This document shows positions 51,706 to 61,121 of a stretch of 64,000 nucleotides of DNA, piece after piece; position 1 is the first letter of the stretch; each line of letters starts with the position of its first letter. A program made the translations under genes and the position numbers. Source of the DNA: Sanguibacter inulinus (GTDB taxonomy: Bacteria; Actinomycetota; Actinomycetes; Actinomycetales; Cellulomonadaceae). The notes beneath the pieces were generated by a model. It searched no databases. It worked only from the letters and a program-made list of their open reading frames with translations, and was not told the origin of the DNA. The DNA is taken from assembly GCF_013415325.1 (NCBI RefSeq), contig NZ_JACBYE010000017.1:1-64000 (forward strand), in the 5' to 3' direction.

Positions 51706-52337
51706 CGCTCGTCCCCCGGCTCTGTCGGGGTCACCGGCGTCGCCGTCTTCTCGGCGACCACGTCGTCCTCGCCCCGCCGTCCGTCCGGACCGATGCCGCG
51801 CAGCGCCAGGTACCCGATGAGGACCGCTGCGACGACGATCGCGATGTCTGCGACGTTCCCGATGAAGGGCCCGTAGTCGATGAAGTCGACGACGTGCCCG
51901 GTGAGGAACCCGGGCTCGCGGAACAACCGGTCCCCGAGGTTGCCGAGCGCGCCTCCCAGGACCAGCCCGAGCGCGAGGGCCCAGGCTGTCGAGCGGATCT
52001 TGCGGGCCGTGACGATCACGAACACGACCACGCCTGCGGAGAGCAGGCTGAGGATCCACGTCTGACCGCTCGCGATCGAGAGCGCTGCGCCGGGGTTGTA
52101 GATCAACCTCAGCTGGATCAGCTCGCCGATGAGCGGCTTCGGCATGGCGCCGACCTCGAGGGCCGACTGCGCCCACATCTTGGTGAGCTGGTCGACGAGC
52201 AGCACGACCGCGGCGAGACCGAGGATCCCTGCGAGGACCCTGCCTGTCCGGTGGGTCGCGGGCGCTGGTGCGGCCTCAGCCGCACCCCCCGACGAGATGC
52301 TGTCGTCTGGTCCGGTGTTGTCGTCCTGATCGATCAC
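51702..52337 (-). CDS. lspA: Lipoprotein signal peptidase
   Basis: Cleaves the signal peptide of diacylated prolipoproteins in the membrane. The 211 residues contain four spans; catalytic aspartates are in GNLGDRLF and GNVADIAI, and VDQLTKMWA marks the first helix. A 30-residue N-terminal and a 35-residue acidic C-terminal extension flank the core. The GTG at 52337 has GAGACT six bases upstream, a possible leaderless start. Forms an operon with rluD and the GNAT gene by four-base overlaps. Confidence 0.95.
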   Translation of the reverse strand: MIDQDDNTGPDDSISSGGAAEAAPAPATHRTGRVLAGILGLAAVVLLVDQLTKMWAQSALEVGAMPKPLIGELIQLRLIYNPGAALSIASGQTWILSLLSAGVVVFVIVTARKIRSTAWALALGLVLGGALGNLGDRLFREPGFLTGHVVDFIDYGPFIGNVADIAIVVAAVLIGYLALRGIGPDGRRGEDDVVAEKTATPVTPTEPGDER

Positions 52338-52383
52338 CCGTGAAGTCTCCCACGGGCACAGACCGTGCGAAGAGCCGTCCCGC

Positions 52384-52845
52384 TCAACGGCGCTCTTCGC
52401 GCTGCTTGCAGGTGACGCAGAGGGTGGCGCGGGGGAAGGCCTGCAGACGCGCCTTGCCGATCGCCTCGCCGCACGACTCGCAGGCACCGTAGGTCCCCGC
52501 GCCGATACGGGCGAGCGCCCGGGCGTTCTGCGCGAGCAGGTCGCGGGTGTTGTTGACGAGGGTGAGCTCCTGCTCACGCTCGAGGGCCGACGAGCCAGAG
52601 TCGGCCTGGTCGTCCCCGGCGCCGTCACCGGAGTTGCGCAGCAGCTCGGAGAGCTCCTGGTCCGCTGCCGTGAGCTCGGCGCTCAGGCGCACGTTCTCGG
52701 CGATGAGGTCGTCAGCGAGCGTCTCGACCTCGGCGCCGGTCCAAGGCTCCTCACCCTCGCGGACAGGGAAGGACTTGACGTCCTCGGAGAGGGTCGGGAA
52801 CTGGTCCTTGGCGGGGGCGTTGCTGATTGCGTCTCGGATCGACAT
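52384..52845 (-). CDS. DksA/TraR-family zinc-finger protein
   Basis: A 153-residue protein. The N-terminal part is helical and acidic, with a likely coiled coil around residues 40-105 (ELTAADQELSELLR), and the C terminus is the DksA/TraR zinc finger GTYGACESCGEAIGKARLQA, ending CVTCKQRE. Such proteins may bind RNA polymerase; in actinobacteria this one is typically between divIVA and lspA. ATG at 52845 follows AAAGAGG; a GTG one codon upstream is also open. Confidence 0.85.
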   Translation of the reverse strand: MSIRDAISNAPAKDQFPTLSEDVKSFPVREGEEPWTGAEVETLADDLIAENVRLSAELTAADQELSELLRNSGDGAGDDQADSGSSALEREQELTLVNNTRDLLAQNARALARIGAGTYGACESCGEAIGKARLQAFPRATLCVTCKQREERR

Positions 52846-52986
52846 CACGGCCTCTTTCGTAGAAGTGAGCCGAGGTTAATCGGCACAGCCGGTGCACGCA
52901 ATCCACCACGCCGCATTGCGCGGAGAGGTGAATCGCGGGCACCGGCTGAGGGCCGTGCGGTCGTGCAGGCGCGGAGCGCAGGGGCG

Positions 52987-53643
52987 TCAGATGCCCTGCT
53001 TGTCCTGACCAGAGGGGCCGCCGCTCGGGAGCGCGCTGCCACGGTTGTCGAGGTCGCCGAGCAGGTTCTGCAGGTAGCTCTTGAGACGGGTGCGGTAGTC
53101 GCGCTCGAAGATCCGCAGCTCGTCGATCTTGCGCTCGAGGAGCGAACGCTCCTGCTCGAGCTGGGACAGCGTGCGAGAGGAGGTCTCCTCGGCCTCGCGG
53201 ACGATGCGGTTGCCCTCGCTCTTCGCCTCGGCGATGAGTCGGTCACCCTCCTCCTGGCCGGCACGGACGTGGTCGTCGTGCAGCTTCTGGGCCATCTGGA
53301 TGATCCCGGTGGCCATCTCGGGCTCGCGGGGCGCCAGGGCCGGGGCTGCGACAGGGGCGGGCTCGGCCGCAGGTGCCGGCTTGGGCTCCTCGGGAACCTT
53401 CTCGACCGAGACCGGGCGGGGCTCGGAGGCCTGCTGCGCGTTGGCGCGGCTGAGCTCCGCGACGCGCCGCTCGGACGCCTCGAGCTTCGCCTTGAGGTCG
53501 TCGTTCTCTGCGTACAGCTCGCGGAGCGTCGTGAGGACCTCGTCGAGGAAGTCGTCGACCTCGACGACGTCGTACCCCTCTCGGAACTTCGTCGCCGGGA
53601 ACTTCTTCGTCAGGACGTCATCTGCAGTGAGCAGTGCCACCAT
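52987..53643 (-). CDS. divIVA: DivIVA/Wag31-family polar growth protein
   Basis: Cytoskeletal-like scaffold that marks poles and septum in actinobacteria. The 218 residues start with the membrane-binding domain (ALLTADDVLTKKFPATKFREGYDVVEVDDFLDEVL, here described by its motifs DDVLTKKF and GYDVVEVDDFL), then an Ala/Pro-rich linker (about 80-125) and a long coiled coil (about 130-205). The ATG at 53643 gives the conserved beginning and has GAGGTG six bases upstream; GTG and ATG codons three and two residues earlier are open. Confidence 0.94.
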   Translation of the reverse strand: MVALLTADDVLTKKFPATKFREGYDVVEVDDFLDEVLTTLRELYAENDDLKAKLEASERRVAELSRANAQQASEPRPVSVEKVPEEPKPAPAAEPAPVAAPALAPREPEMATGIIQMAQKLHDDHVRAGQEEGDRLIAEAKSEGNRIVREAEETSSRTLSQLEQERSLLERKIDELRIFERDYRTRLKSYLQNLLGDLDNRGSALPSGGPSGQDKQGI

Positions 53644-53654
53644 CGTCATCACCT

Positions 53655-53683
53655 CTAGTACTCGCGCTGGTCTTTTCGGTCAA
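53655..53683 (-). promoter_or_regulatory. Candidate divIVA promoter
   Basis: TTGACC (53683-53678), a 17-base spacer and TACTAG (53660-53655) ending 11 bases before the chosen ATG. The -35 is good and the spacing ideal, but the -10 lacks the final T. Confidence 0.4.
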
Positions 53684-53798
53684 TCCACCGACCGCCACAG
53701 GTCACGCTAGCGGACGATTGCTCGTGCGCGCGCCCTGCGACCCTCTCCGGTGGGGTGGAGCAGTTACGAAGTCGTCGTCCTCCTCGGGGCAGATCCCC

Positions 53799-54086
53799 TC
53801 ATCTCGCCCCCAGGACGAGCAAGAGCTGCAAGAGGAAGGAGACCCCGAAGAAGAGGATCAGCATGCCGACGTCTAGCCGGATCTGGCCGATCGTGAGCGG
53901 CGGGATGTACCGTCGCAAGAAGCGCAGGGGCGGGTCGGTGAGGCTGAACACCACCTCCGCCAGGACCAGCACGACCCCTCGGGGGCGCCAGTCACGGGAG
54001 AACACCTGCACCCACGAGAAGATGACCCGTCCGAAGAGGGTCAGCAGGTACAGGAAGCACACGAGCGCCAGCAGGTTGAAGATCAC
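53799..54086 (-). CDS. YggT-family membrane protein
   Basis: A 95-residue protein with two hydrophobic regions (about 2-26 and 70-93) and the family pattern RPRGVVLVLAEVVFSLTDPPLRFLRR. YggT proteins lie next to sepF and divIVA in most Gram-positives and are linked to division or osmotic tolerance, mechanism unknown. GTG at 54086 is three bases after the sepF stop codon, so it is co-transcribed with sepF. Confidence 0.92.
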   Translation of the reverse strand: MIFNLLALVCFLYLLTLFGRVIFSWVQVFSRDWRPRGVVLVLAEVVFSLTDPPLRFLRRYIPPLTIGQIRLDVGMLILFFGVSFLLQLLLVLGAR

Positions 54087-54089
54087 GTG

Positions 54090-54581
54090 CTAGCTCTGGT
54101 TGTAGAAGGCTGGGCCGGAGGTCTTCTCCTGCGCCTGCTCCTGGCCAGCCGACACCTCGACGTGCTCGGGCGAGAGCAGGAAGACCTTGCTGGTCACCCG
54201 CTCGATCGCGCCGCGCAGCCCGAAGATCAGACCTGCCGAGAAGTCCACGAGGCGCTTGGCGTCCGCGTCGTCCATGTCGGAGAGGTTGATGATCACCGGG
54301 GTGCCGGAGCGGAAGGCCTCGCCGATCACGCGCGCGTCGTTGTAGGAGCGGGGGTGCACGGTCGTGATGCGACGGAGCTCGGACGAGGCGACGGCCTGCA
54401 CGTGGCTCTCCCGTCGTGCGACGGAACGGTTGATCGGGGTCACTTGGGCCTCGTACTCCTCAGCCACGTCCGCACCTACCTCGTCGTAGTCGTCGTACTC
54501 GTCGTAGTGCTCCTGCTCGACCTCGCCTCGATCGTCTGCGAGGCCTAGGTACAGCATCGTCTTGCGCAGCGCTCCAGCCAT
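54090..54581 (-). CDS. sepF: Cell division protein SepF
   Basis: Membrane anchor of FtsZ, taking the role of FtsA. The 163 residues have an amphipathic N terminus ([16 protein letters not shown]), an acidic Tyr-rich linker ([12 protein letters not shown]) and the SepF core [53 protein letters not shown]-type, seen here as [16 protein letters not shown] and [15 protein letters not shown]. The ATG at 54581 is preferred because GGAG lies eight bases upstream; the ATG at 54587 is nearly in contact with it. Confidence 0.95.
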   Translation of the reverse strand: MAGALRKTMLYLGLADDRGEVEQEHYDEYDDYDEVGADVAEEYEAQVTPINRSVARRESHVQAVASSELRRITTVHPRSYNDARVIGEAFRSGTPVIINLSDMDDADAKRLVDFSAGLIFGLRGAIERVTSKVFLLSPEHVEVSAGQEQAQEKTSGPAFYNQS

Positions 54582-54707
54582 CGCCATCTCTCCGTTCCGC
54601 GTCAGTCCGATCAGCCCTTCTCCGGGACTCCCGGATGCTGACGGTGGAATCACGCTATCCCAGCGCTCGGGAGCCGCGTCCGCGACACGCCCGACGACAG
54701 AGCACAT

Positions 54708-55496
54708 TCAGGTCTGTGACCTGCGGGCTCCGACGACACCAGCGAAGCGGCCTGTGGCCAGGCCGTCTGCGCTCGCCCGGCGGTGCGAGAAGAACGCGTC
54801 GTCCGTGCGGGTGCAACGGTCCACGTGCACCACCTGCGTGACACCGGCGTCGGCGAGCTGGGCCAGGACCCCGCGCGGCAGGTCGAGGCCCGGGGTGCCC
54901 CAGCCCGTGGTCGCCCACGTGGCGGGCGCCGCAGCCGCGACGCGCTCGCGCAGGTCCGCGGGCACCTCGTAGCAGCGGCCGCACACCGACGGACCGACCG
55001 CCGCGCGGATCGAGGCGATGTCGGCCCCGGCGGCGACCATCGCCCCGACAGCCTCGCCCACCACGCCGAGCTCGACCCCCGGCCGGCCCGCGTGGACCGC
55101 CGCCACGACACCCGACGAGGGGTCCGCCAGCAGGACGGGCACGCAGTCGGCGACGTAGACGCCGACAGGGGCGTCGACCACTCTCGACACGAGGGCGTCG
55201 GCCTCGGTCGACGCTCCGAGGGCCGGAGCAGACGGGACGCCTGGGCTGCCGCTCCCGGGCAGCACGGCGACAGCCCGCCCGTGGACCTGCGAGACGAAGG
55301 TCACGCGGGCGCCCGCGGCCCGGTCGACCAGCTCCCTGTTGCGGCTCACGTGCGCAGAGTCGTCCCCCACAGCCGTGCCGACGTTGAGGGACGCCCAGGG
55401 TGCTCTCGACACTCCCCCGGCCCGTGTGGTGAAGAACGCACGGATCCCGGGCCCGAGGTCGACCTCGAGCACCGGGATCTGTGGTGCGTGCTGCAT
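54708..55496 (-). CDS. pgeF: Laccase-domain (YfiH/PgeF) family enzyme
   Basis: A 262-residue protein of the family once called polyphenol oxidase and now linked with purine nucleoside phosphorolysis and editing of peptidoglycan precursors. Metal-site motifs: SQVHG, VADCVPVLLADP (Cys) and VHAGRPG (His), with GPSVCGRCYEV. The HAGWRG box of many relatives reads HAGRPG here. Its ATG at 55496 lies 13 bases after ftsZ, the usual place. The gap to sepF (126 bases) lacks the yggS gene often found there. Confidence 0.88.
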   Translation of the reverse strand: MQHAPQIPVLEVDLGPGIRAFFTTRAGGVSRAPWASLNVGTAVGDDSAHVSRNRELVDRAAGARVTFVSQVHGRAVAVLPGSGSPGVPSAPALGASTEADALVSRVVDAPVGVYVADCVPVLLADPSSGVVAAVHAGRPGVELGVVGEAVGAMVAAGADIASIRAAVGPSVCGRCYEVPADLRERVAAAAPATWATTGWGTPGLDLPRGVLAQLADAGVTQVVHVDRCTRTDDAFFSHRRASADGLATGRFAGVVGARRSQT

Positions 55497-55509
55497 GGGG
55501 TGCGGTGTG

Positions 55510-56841
55510 CTACTTGAGGAAGTCCGGCACGTCGAGGTCGTCGACGCGGCGACGCGGCGGCTCCTCCTCGAAGATCCGGGGGACCTCGAGCTGACCCGTG
55601 CGCTGCACGGCGTCAGGGTCGGTCGACATGTAGGCCGGGACCGGTCCCGTCGCCCCGGGCTCGGGCTGCCAGGCCGGGGCCGCAGCGGCGGGGCGCTGCT
55701 GCTGCGAGGGGTCCACGGGCGCAGCGTCCGAGGAGTCGAAACCGGAGTCGAGCGGCACCACGGGGCGCGCGAGCGCGTGCACACCCGTCGTCGTGGGCAC
55801 GGGCTCGGCAGCCGCGGGCGCAGCCTGCGACGGAGCGTGCTGCTGGGCAGCAGGCTGGCCCTGGGGCTGACGCACGTCCTTGCGGGCGTGCGGCGAGCCG
55901 CCGTCGAAGCCTGCGGCGATCACCGTGACGCGGACCTCGTCGCCGAGGGCGTCGTCGATGACCGTACCGAAGATGATGTTCGCCTCGGGGTGCGCGGCCT
56001 CGTGCACCAGGCGGGCGGCCTCGTTGATCTCGAAGAGGCCGAGGTCGGAACCACCCTGGATGCTCAGCAGCACGCCGTGCGCGCCGTCGATGCTGGCCTC
56101 GAGGAGCGGCGAGGAGATCGCGAGCTCCGCAGCCTGGACCGCGCGGTCGTCGCCGCGTGCCGAGCCGATGCCCATGAGAGCGCTGCCCGCGCCCTGCATG
56201 ACCGACTTCACGTCGGCGAAGTCGAGGTTGATCAGACCCGGTGTGGTGATGAGGTCAGTGATGCCCTGGACACCCGAGAGCAAGACCTGGTCGGCCGAGT
56301 GGAAGGCGTCGAGCGCCGACACGTTGCGGTCCGACATGGAGAGCAGGCGGTCGTTCGGGATGACGATGAGCGTGTCGACCTCGGCGCGGAGCGCGTCGAT
56401 GCCGGACTCCGCCTGGGTCGCGCGGCGGCGTCCCTCGAAGGTGAACGGGCGCGTCACGACACCGACGGTCAGCGCGCCGAGCGAGCGGGCGATCCGGGCG
56501 ACGACGGGTGCGCCACCGGTCCCGGTGCCACCACCCTCGCCCGCCGTCACGAACACCATGTCGGCGCCGCGCAGGACGTCCTCGATCTCTTCCTCGTGGT
56601 CTTCGGCAGCCTTCTTGCCGACCTCGGGGTCGGCTCCGGCGCCGAGCCCACGGGTGAGCTCGCGGCCGACGTCGAGCTTGACGTCCGCGTCGGACATCAG
56701 CAGCGCCTGTGCGTCGGTGTTGATGGCGATGAACTCGACACCCTTGAGCCCGACCTCGATCATCCGGTTCACGGCGTTCACTCCGCCGCCGCCGATGCCG
56801 ACCACCTTGATCACTGCTAGGTAGTTTTGCGGAGTTGTCAC
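55510..56841 (-). CDS. ftsZ: Cell division protein FtsZ
   Basis: Tubulin-like GTPase that forms the Z ring. The 443 residues show [15 protein letters not shown], the GTP loop [14 protein letters not shown], the T7 catalytic loop in [13 protein letters not shown], then a 110-residue Gln/Pro/Ala linker, and the conserved C-terminal peptide [11 protein letters not shown] that binds SepF. GTG at 56841 has GAGAGG seven bases upstream and gives the usual [13 protein letters not shown] start. The 231-base gap after ftsQ carries its probable promoters. Confidence 0.98.
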   Translation of the reverse strand: MTTPQNYLAVIKVVGIGGGGVNAVNRMIEVGLKGVEFIAINTDAQALLMSDADVKLDVGRELTRGLGAGADPEVGKKAAEDHEEEIEDVLRGADMVFVTAGEGGGTGTGGAPVVARIARSLGALTVGVVTRPFTFEGRRRATQAESGIDALRAEVDTLIVIPNDRLLSMSDRNVSALDAFHSADQVLLSGVQGITDLITTPGLINLDFADVKSVMQGAGSALMGIGSARGDDRAVQAAELAISSPLLEASIDGAHGVLLSIQGGSDLGLFEINEAARLVHEAAHPEANIIFGTVIDDALGDEVRVTVIAAGFDGGSPHARKDVRQPQGQPAAQQHAPSQAAPAAAEPVPTTTGVHALARPVVPLDSGFDSSDAAPVDPSQQQRPAAAAPAWQPEPGATGPVPAYMSTDPDAVQRTGQLEVPRIFEEEPPRRRVDDLDVPDFLK

Positions 56842-57072
56842 GTCCGTGCCTCTCGATCTGTGAACCCTAAACCTTCACCCTCAAGTAGAGGGTTATAGTT
56901 ATGTCAGGTTGTGCTAGGCGTGACGCTATGCGGGCGGCACGCTCGGAATCAACGACCCACCCCGCGTGTCGGGCAGATACTTTCTCTCTTCGGCCGCGGC
57001 GACCCGTTCATGAGCAGCCGCGGTCCTGTCCTGCGCTGTCCTGGCACCGCTCGCCTCGCGTGCGGACCCACC
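56842..57072 (-). promoter_or_regulatory. Regulatory region between ftsQ and ftsZ
   Basis: This 231-base region has a marked AT-rich core at about 56866-56910. It includes the -10-like TATAAC (56897-56892), a hairpin accctc/gagggt (56877-56882 with 56888-56893) and, upstream, TTGATT with TAGCGT 18 bases later as another promoter candidate. It is the only long gap in the division cluster, and separate ftsZ promoters are known in actinobacteria. The exact start sites are not decided. Confidence 0.5.
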
Positions 57073-58482
57073 TCACCGGGTGATCGGGAAGGTCGGTGCC
57101 GACACGTCGAACACCTGGGACCCCGCGCTCACCTCGTTGCCGCGCAGCGTCGCGAGCACCTGCACCTTGAGCGCCGAGTCCGACGACGCACCCCACTCCA
57201 CGACCACGCCGCTGCGCAGCGTGAGCGTCACGGCGTCCTGGGTCTGGGCGGCGATCGAGCCGACCTCGGCCGAGAGCTCGGGCGGCAAGGACTCGAGGAC
57301 GGCCAGCGCGGCGTCGAGGGTGCGCGTGTCGTCACCCGTGAGCGGGATGGTGATGACGGGCAGCTCGGCAGGTGCCTCTGGCACCGTCGAGACCGTCACC
57401 GCGTCACGGTCCAGCAGCGCGAACCCACCCTCGACGGGGACCGACGCGACAGGCTCACGAGCCACCACCCGGACCGACAGACCGCTCGGCCACTGGCGCA
57501 CGACGGACACGTCACGGATGTTCTGGACGCCCATGACCTCGTCGTGCACGTCGGAGGTGCTCAGCAGCGCGAGCGAGGTGCCCTCGTGCTGGGCGACCAC
57601 GGCCACGACAGCCGCCATGTCCACTGTCGTGCCGCTCCCCTCGACCACGAGATGGTCCGGGTCGAAGGCGAACAACGACGACGCGAAGAGGACCCACGAC
57701 CCACCGAGGAGCAGCGCGACACCGACGGTCCACGCGGCGACCTTGCGGACGAGCCTGTGCCGTCGCATCGACTTCTGCTCGGCGAGGCGCTCGGCCATCC
57801 CGGTCGAGAGGACGGCGACCTTGGGGGCGCCGACGACCGGAGAGGGCCTGGACACTGGTGCTGCGACCTGAGAGCCGGTCTCGGGGCGCGCACCCCGCGA
57901 ACCTGCCCGGCGACCCGTCGGCACCAGGGTGCGCCCGGTCGGCGGTCCGCCCGCGGTCGACGGCGGAGGGGGTACAGGGCCCGGGCGCGTCGTCGAGCCG
58001 TCTGTCGACGGTCGCGGGCGGGCAGTCGACGAGACCGAACGGCCTGTGGGCTGCGGTGTGGGCTGGCGCGACGTACCCGCACCTGACGCCGGTGCCGAGG
58101 TCCGAGGGGTCCGGCCTGTCGCCGGTCGAGCAGACGACGGTCGACCAGAGGTCGGCTGACCTGATGCCGCCCGCACAGACCCTGTCCGGGCCTGGGTCTG
58201 GGAGCCTGTGCCGGAGGCACCGGGAGCCGCGGGGCGCCGTCGCGGAGCGCGCCCCTGCGCCGGGCCGTCGTGACTCTGCCCGCGCTGCTGGGACTGCGCC
58301 TCGGGTCCGCCAGCCTTCGGGGGACGCTTCTCGCTCCCCTGCGCCGCGCGGCCGGAGGTCGGGCGGCTGGTCACGGGGCGGCCCTGTGCTCCCCGGTCTC
58401 CCACGCTGCCGGCCGGTGCGCCGCGGTCGGGCTCCTCACCGGCTGCCCGGGGACGCGGACGCGGTGCCGACGGTGGTCTCAC
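57073..58482 (-). CDS. ftsQ: Cell division protein FtsQ with long Pro-rich cytoplasmic domain
   Basis: Bitopic divisome protein. The first 240 residues are cytoplasmic, rich in Arg, Pro, Ser, Thr and Gly without conserved pattern; one membrane span lies at about 246-268, followed by the POTRA domain (FDPDHLVVEGSGTTVDMAAV) and the FtsQ beta domain (VVREPVASVPVEGGFALLDRDAV-type, seen in AREPVASVPVEGGFALLD). Total 469 residues, against 250-330 in many relatives. The GTG at 58482 overlaps the murC stop (GTGA), supporting the long form; internal GTG and ATG codons are alternatives. Confidence 0.9.
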   Translation of the reverse strand: MRPPSAPRPRPRAAGEEPDRGAPAGSVGDRGAQGRPVTSRPTSGRAAQGSEKRPPKAGGPEAQSQQRGQSHDGPAQGRAPRRRPAAPGASGTGSQTQARTGSVRAASGQPTSGRPSSARPATGRTPRTSAPASGAGTSRQPTPQPTGRSVSSTARPRPSTDGSTTRPGPVPPPPSTAGGPPTGRTLVPTGRRAGSRGARPETGSQVAAPVSRPSPVVGAPKVAVLSTGMAERLAEQKSMRRHRLVRKVAAWTVGVALLLGGSWVLFASSLFAFDPDHLVVEGSGTTVDMAAVVAVVAQHEGTSLALLSTSDVHDEVMGVQNIRDVSVVRQWPSGLSVRVVAREPVASVPVEGGFALLDRDAVTVSTVPEAPAELPVITIPLTGDDTRTLDAALAVLESLPPELSAEVGSIAAQTQDAVTLTLRSGVVVEWGASSDSALKVQVLATLRGNEVSAGSQVFDVSAPTFPITR

Positions 58483-59987
58483 ACCGCTCCCTCGGCCGGG
58501 CGCGCGCCCTGCGCGGGGCCCTCCGCCGGGAGCGAGCCCTGCTCGACCCGGGTCCGCAGCACGTCGAGCACCACGGCACCCATCTCCGTGACGTCACCGG
58601 CACCGACCGTCAGCACGAGGTCCCCCGGCTGCGCCCGTCCGGCGAGCGTCGCGGCGCCCTCGGTGCGGTCGGCGACGACAGAACCGGTCCCGGTCATCCG
58701 CTCGACGAGCAGCCCGGGCCCGACGGCGGGGTCAGGGTCTTCCCGGGCGGCATAGATGTCGCAGACGACCACGTCGTCGGCGAGGTCGAGGGCCTCGGCG
58801 AACTCCTGGGCGAAGATCCGTGTCCGGGAGAACAGGTGCGGCTGGAACAGCACGCGCAGCCGTCCGTCCCCCACGAGGGCGCGAGCAGCGCGGAGCAGCG
58901 CGGCGACCTCTGTCGGGTGGTGCGCGTAGTCGTCTACCACGTGGACGCCGCCGACGGTGCCACGGGACTCGTAGCGGCGGCCTGTGCCACGGAAGGCCCA
59001 CAGCCCGGCAGCAGCTGCCGCCGGGTCGACACCCAGGCGGACCGCGACGAGCAGCGCCGCCGTGGCGTTGAGCGCGTTGTGAAGACCCGGCGCGCGGAGG
59101 CGGACCGTGAGCGAGGCAGCCCCGGTCGCGGCGGCGGCGTCGGCCGCCCTCCCGGCGAGCGTCACCTCGAAGGAGCTCGTCCCGTCGTCTTCGACCCTGT
59201 ACCCGGAGACGAGGGCGTCCGAGCCTGCAGAGGTCCCGTACGTGACGACGGCTCCGCCTGCGGCGCCGTGGCGTCGCGCGAGCTCGGCAGCGCCGGCGTC
59301 GTCGGCGCAGGCCACGAGGACACCACCGGGCACGACGTGCGCGGCGAACTCGACGAAGGCCTGCTCGAAGGCCTCGCGCGTCCCGTAGTGGTCGAGGTGG
59401 TCGGGCTCGACGTTGGTCACCACGGCGACCGTGGGCCTGTAGGCCAAGAAGGAGCCGTCGGACTCGTCGGCCTCGGCGACGAGGACGTCCCCGGAACCCG
59501 AGTGCCCACCCGGGACAGCGCCGGTCTCGGTCAGCACCGAGCCGCCGATCGCGAAGGAGGGGTCGAGACCAGCCTCCCGCAGGACGACAGCGGTCATCGC
59601 GGAGGTGGTCGTCTTGCCGTGCGCCCCTGCGACCGCGACGGCGCGGGACCCCGACATGAGGATCGCGAGGGCCTGCGACCTGTGCAGCACCCTCAGGCCT
59701 GCAGCGTGTGCCGCGACCAGCTCGGGGTTGTCAGGGCGGACCGCGCTCGAGAGCACCAGGGTCTGCGCCCCTGCGACGTGCGCTGCGTCGTGGCCGACCC
59801 ACACCTGGATGCCTGAGGCCACGAGGGCGTCTGTGACAGCGCTGCGGCGGGCGTCGGTCCCCTGCACACGCGCACCGCGGGCGGCGAGGAGCTGCGCGAC
59901 GACCGACATGCCGGCCCCGCCGATCCCGACGAGGTGCACTGTCCCGAGGTCGGCGACGGTCAGACCCTCTGTGCTCGACGTACTCAT
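58479..59987 (-). CDS. murC: UDP-N-acetylmuramate-L-alanine ligase
   Basis: Adds L-alanine to UDP-MurNAc with ATP. The 502 residues have the N-terminal UDP-binding domain (VHLVGIGGAGMSVVAQLLAARG), the ATP loop VAGAHGKTTTSAM, the VEPDHLDHYG central motif and the C-terminal RLRVLFQPHLFSRT block. The ATG at 59987 overlaps the murG stop codon (ATGA). Acts on the cytoplasmic side of wall synthesis, before MurD. Confidence 0.97.
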   Translation of the reverse strand: MSTSSTEGLTVADLGTVHLVGIGGAGMSVVAQLLAARGARVQGTDARRSAVTDALVASGIQVWVGHDAAHVAGAQTLVLSSAVRPDNPELVAAHAAGLRVLHRSQALAILMSGSRAVAVAGAHGKTTTSAMTAVVLREAGLDPSFAIGGSVLTETGAVPGGHSGSGDVLVAEADESDGSFLAYRPTVAVVTNVEPDHLDHYGTREAFEQAFVEFAAHVVPGGVLVACADDAGAAELARRHGAAGGAVVTYGTSAGSDALVSGYRVEDDGTSSFEVTLAGRAADAAAATGAASLTVRLRAPGLHNALNATAALLVAVRLGVDPAAAAAGLWAFRGTGRRYESRGTVGGVHVVDDYAHHPTEVAALLRAARALVGDGRLRVLFQPHLFSRTRIFAQEFAEALDLADDVVVCDIYAAREDPDPAVGPGLLVERMTGTGSVVADRTEGAATLAGRAQPGDLVLTVGAGDVTEMGAVVLDVLRTRVEQGSLPAEGPAQGARPAEGAV

Positions 59988-61114
59988 CGTCCACCCTCCT
60001 CGGCAGCGCGCTCGACGAGGGCGACGACGGCCGCCGCGGCATCCGGGACGCCCACACCGGCCGCGGCTGCGGCCATCCGCGACAGGGCGGCGGGATCGGC
60101 CACGAGCGGCAGCACCTCGGCGCGGACCCACGGCGCCGTGAGGTCGGCGTCGGCGACCAGCAGCCCTCCTCCGGCCTCTACGACGGCGGCTGCGTTGAGC
60201 CGCTGCTCCCCGTTGCCGACGGGGAGCGGGACATAGACGGCCGGCAGACCGAGCGCCGCGAGCTCGCAGACGGTCCCGGCGCCCGAGCGGCAGACCACGA
60301 GGTCCGCGACGGCATAGGCCAGGTGCATCTCGTCGAGGTACTCCCGGACCAGGTAGCGGGGCACCCCGTCGACGGCGAGGCCGGCGACCGCCGCCTCGAC
60401 GGGCTCGGACTTGCCTCGCCCCGTCAGGTGGAGCACCTGGACACCGGCCGACGTGATCTCGGCCGCGAGGGCAGAGATGGTCTCGTTGAGGCGCTGCGCG
60501 CCGAGGGACCCGCCCGTGACCACCAGGACCGGCATGCTCGGGTCGAGGCCGAGTCGCTCGGCCGCGGAGCGGCGCGAGGCTGCGGCGTCGGCCGCCCGCT
60601 CCTCGACCAGGGCGGCGATCTCGCGGCGCAGCGGCAGCCCGGTGACGACGGCGCCCTGGAGCGCAGTCGAGGGGAAGGTCACAGCCACCGCGCGTGCCCA
60701 GCGAGCACCGAGCCGGTTCGCGAGGCCGGGACGGGCGTTCTGCTCGTGGATCACCACGGGCACGCCACGACGCCGAGCAGCCAGGTAGGCCGGGGTCGAG
60801 ACGTAGCCCCCGAAGCCGACGACCACCTGCGCGCCGCTCGAGTCGATCGCGTCGCCAGCAGCCTTGACGGCCGCGCGCAGACGTCCGGGCAGCCGGAACC
60901 ATGCCGCGCTCGGGCGGCGGGGCAGGGGGACCTTCGGGACGACCGCGAGCGGGTAGCCGCGGCTCGGGACCAGCTCGGCCTCGAGGCCCTCACGGGTGCC
61001 GAGCACGGTGATGGAGACCCCGGGGCTCGTGCGCGCGACCTCGTCGGCCACGGCGAGCAAGGGGTTGACATGGCCGGCGGTTCCGCCGCCGGCCAGCAGG
61101 ACAGACTTCAGCAC
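59984..61114 (-). CDS. murG: MurG, lipid II-forming GlcNAc transferase
   Basis: Transfers GlcNAc to lipid I at the inner face of the membrane. The 376 residues start with LLAGGGTAGHVNPLLAVADEV, the GTHGG-type loop, and include VGFGGYVSTPAYLAA, VIHEQNARPGLANR, VTGGSLGAQRLNE and the C-terminal PVGNGEQRLNAAAV. GTG at 61114 is chosen so that the glycine loop lies at residue 8; it is eight bases after the ftsW stop. It overlaps murC by four bases. Confidence 0.97.
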   Translation of the reverse strand: MLKSVLLAGGGTAGHVNPLLAVADEVARTSPGVSITVLGTREGLEAELVPSRGYPLAVVPKVPLPRRPSAAWFRLPGRLRAAVKAAGDAIDSSGAQVVVGFGGYVSTPAYLAARRRGVPVVIHEQNARPGLANRLGARWARAVAVTFPSTALQGAVVTGLPLRREIAALVEERAADAAASRRSAAERLGLDPSMPVLVVTGGSLGAQRLNETISALAAEITSAGVQVLHLTGRGKSEPVEAAVAGLAVDGVPRYLVREYLDEMHLAYAVADLVVCRSGAGTVCELAALGLPAVYVPLPVGNGEQRLNAAAVVEAGGGLLVADADLTAPWVRAEVLPLVADPAALSRMAAAAAGVGVPDAAAAVVALVERAAEEGGR

Positions 61115-61121
61115 GTGCTTC

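Noticed and set aside
53799-54093. Plus-strand frame opposite yggT
   Set aside because: The minus strand encodes a complete YggT protein with two spans; the plus frame is Arg/Lys/Thr-rich without pattern.
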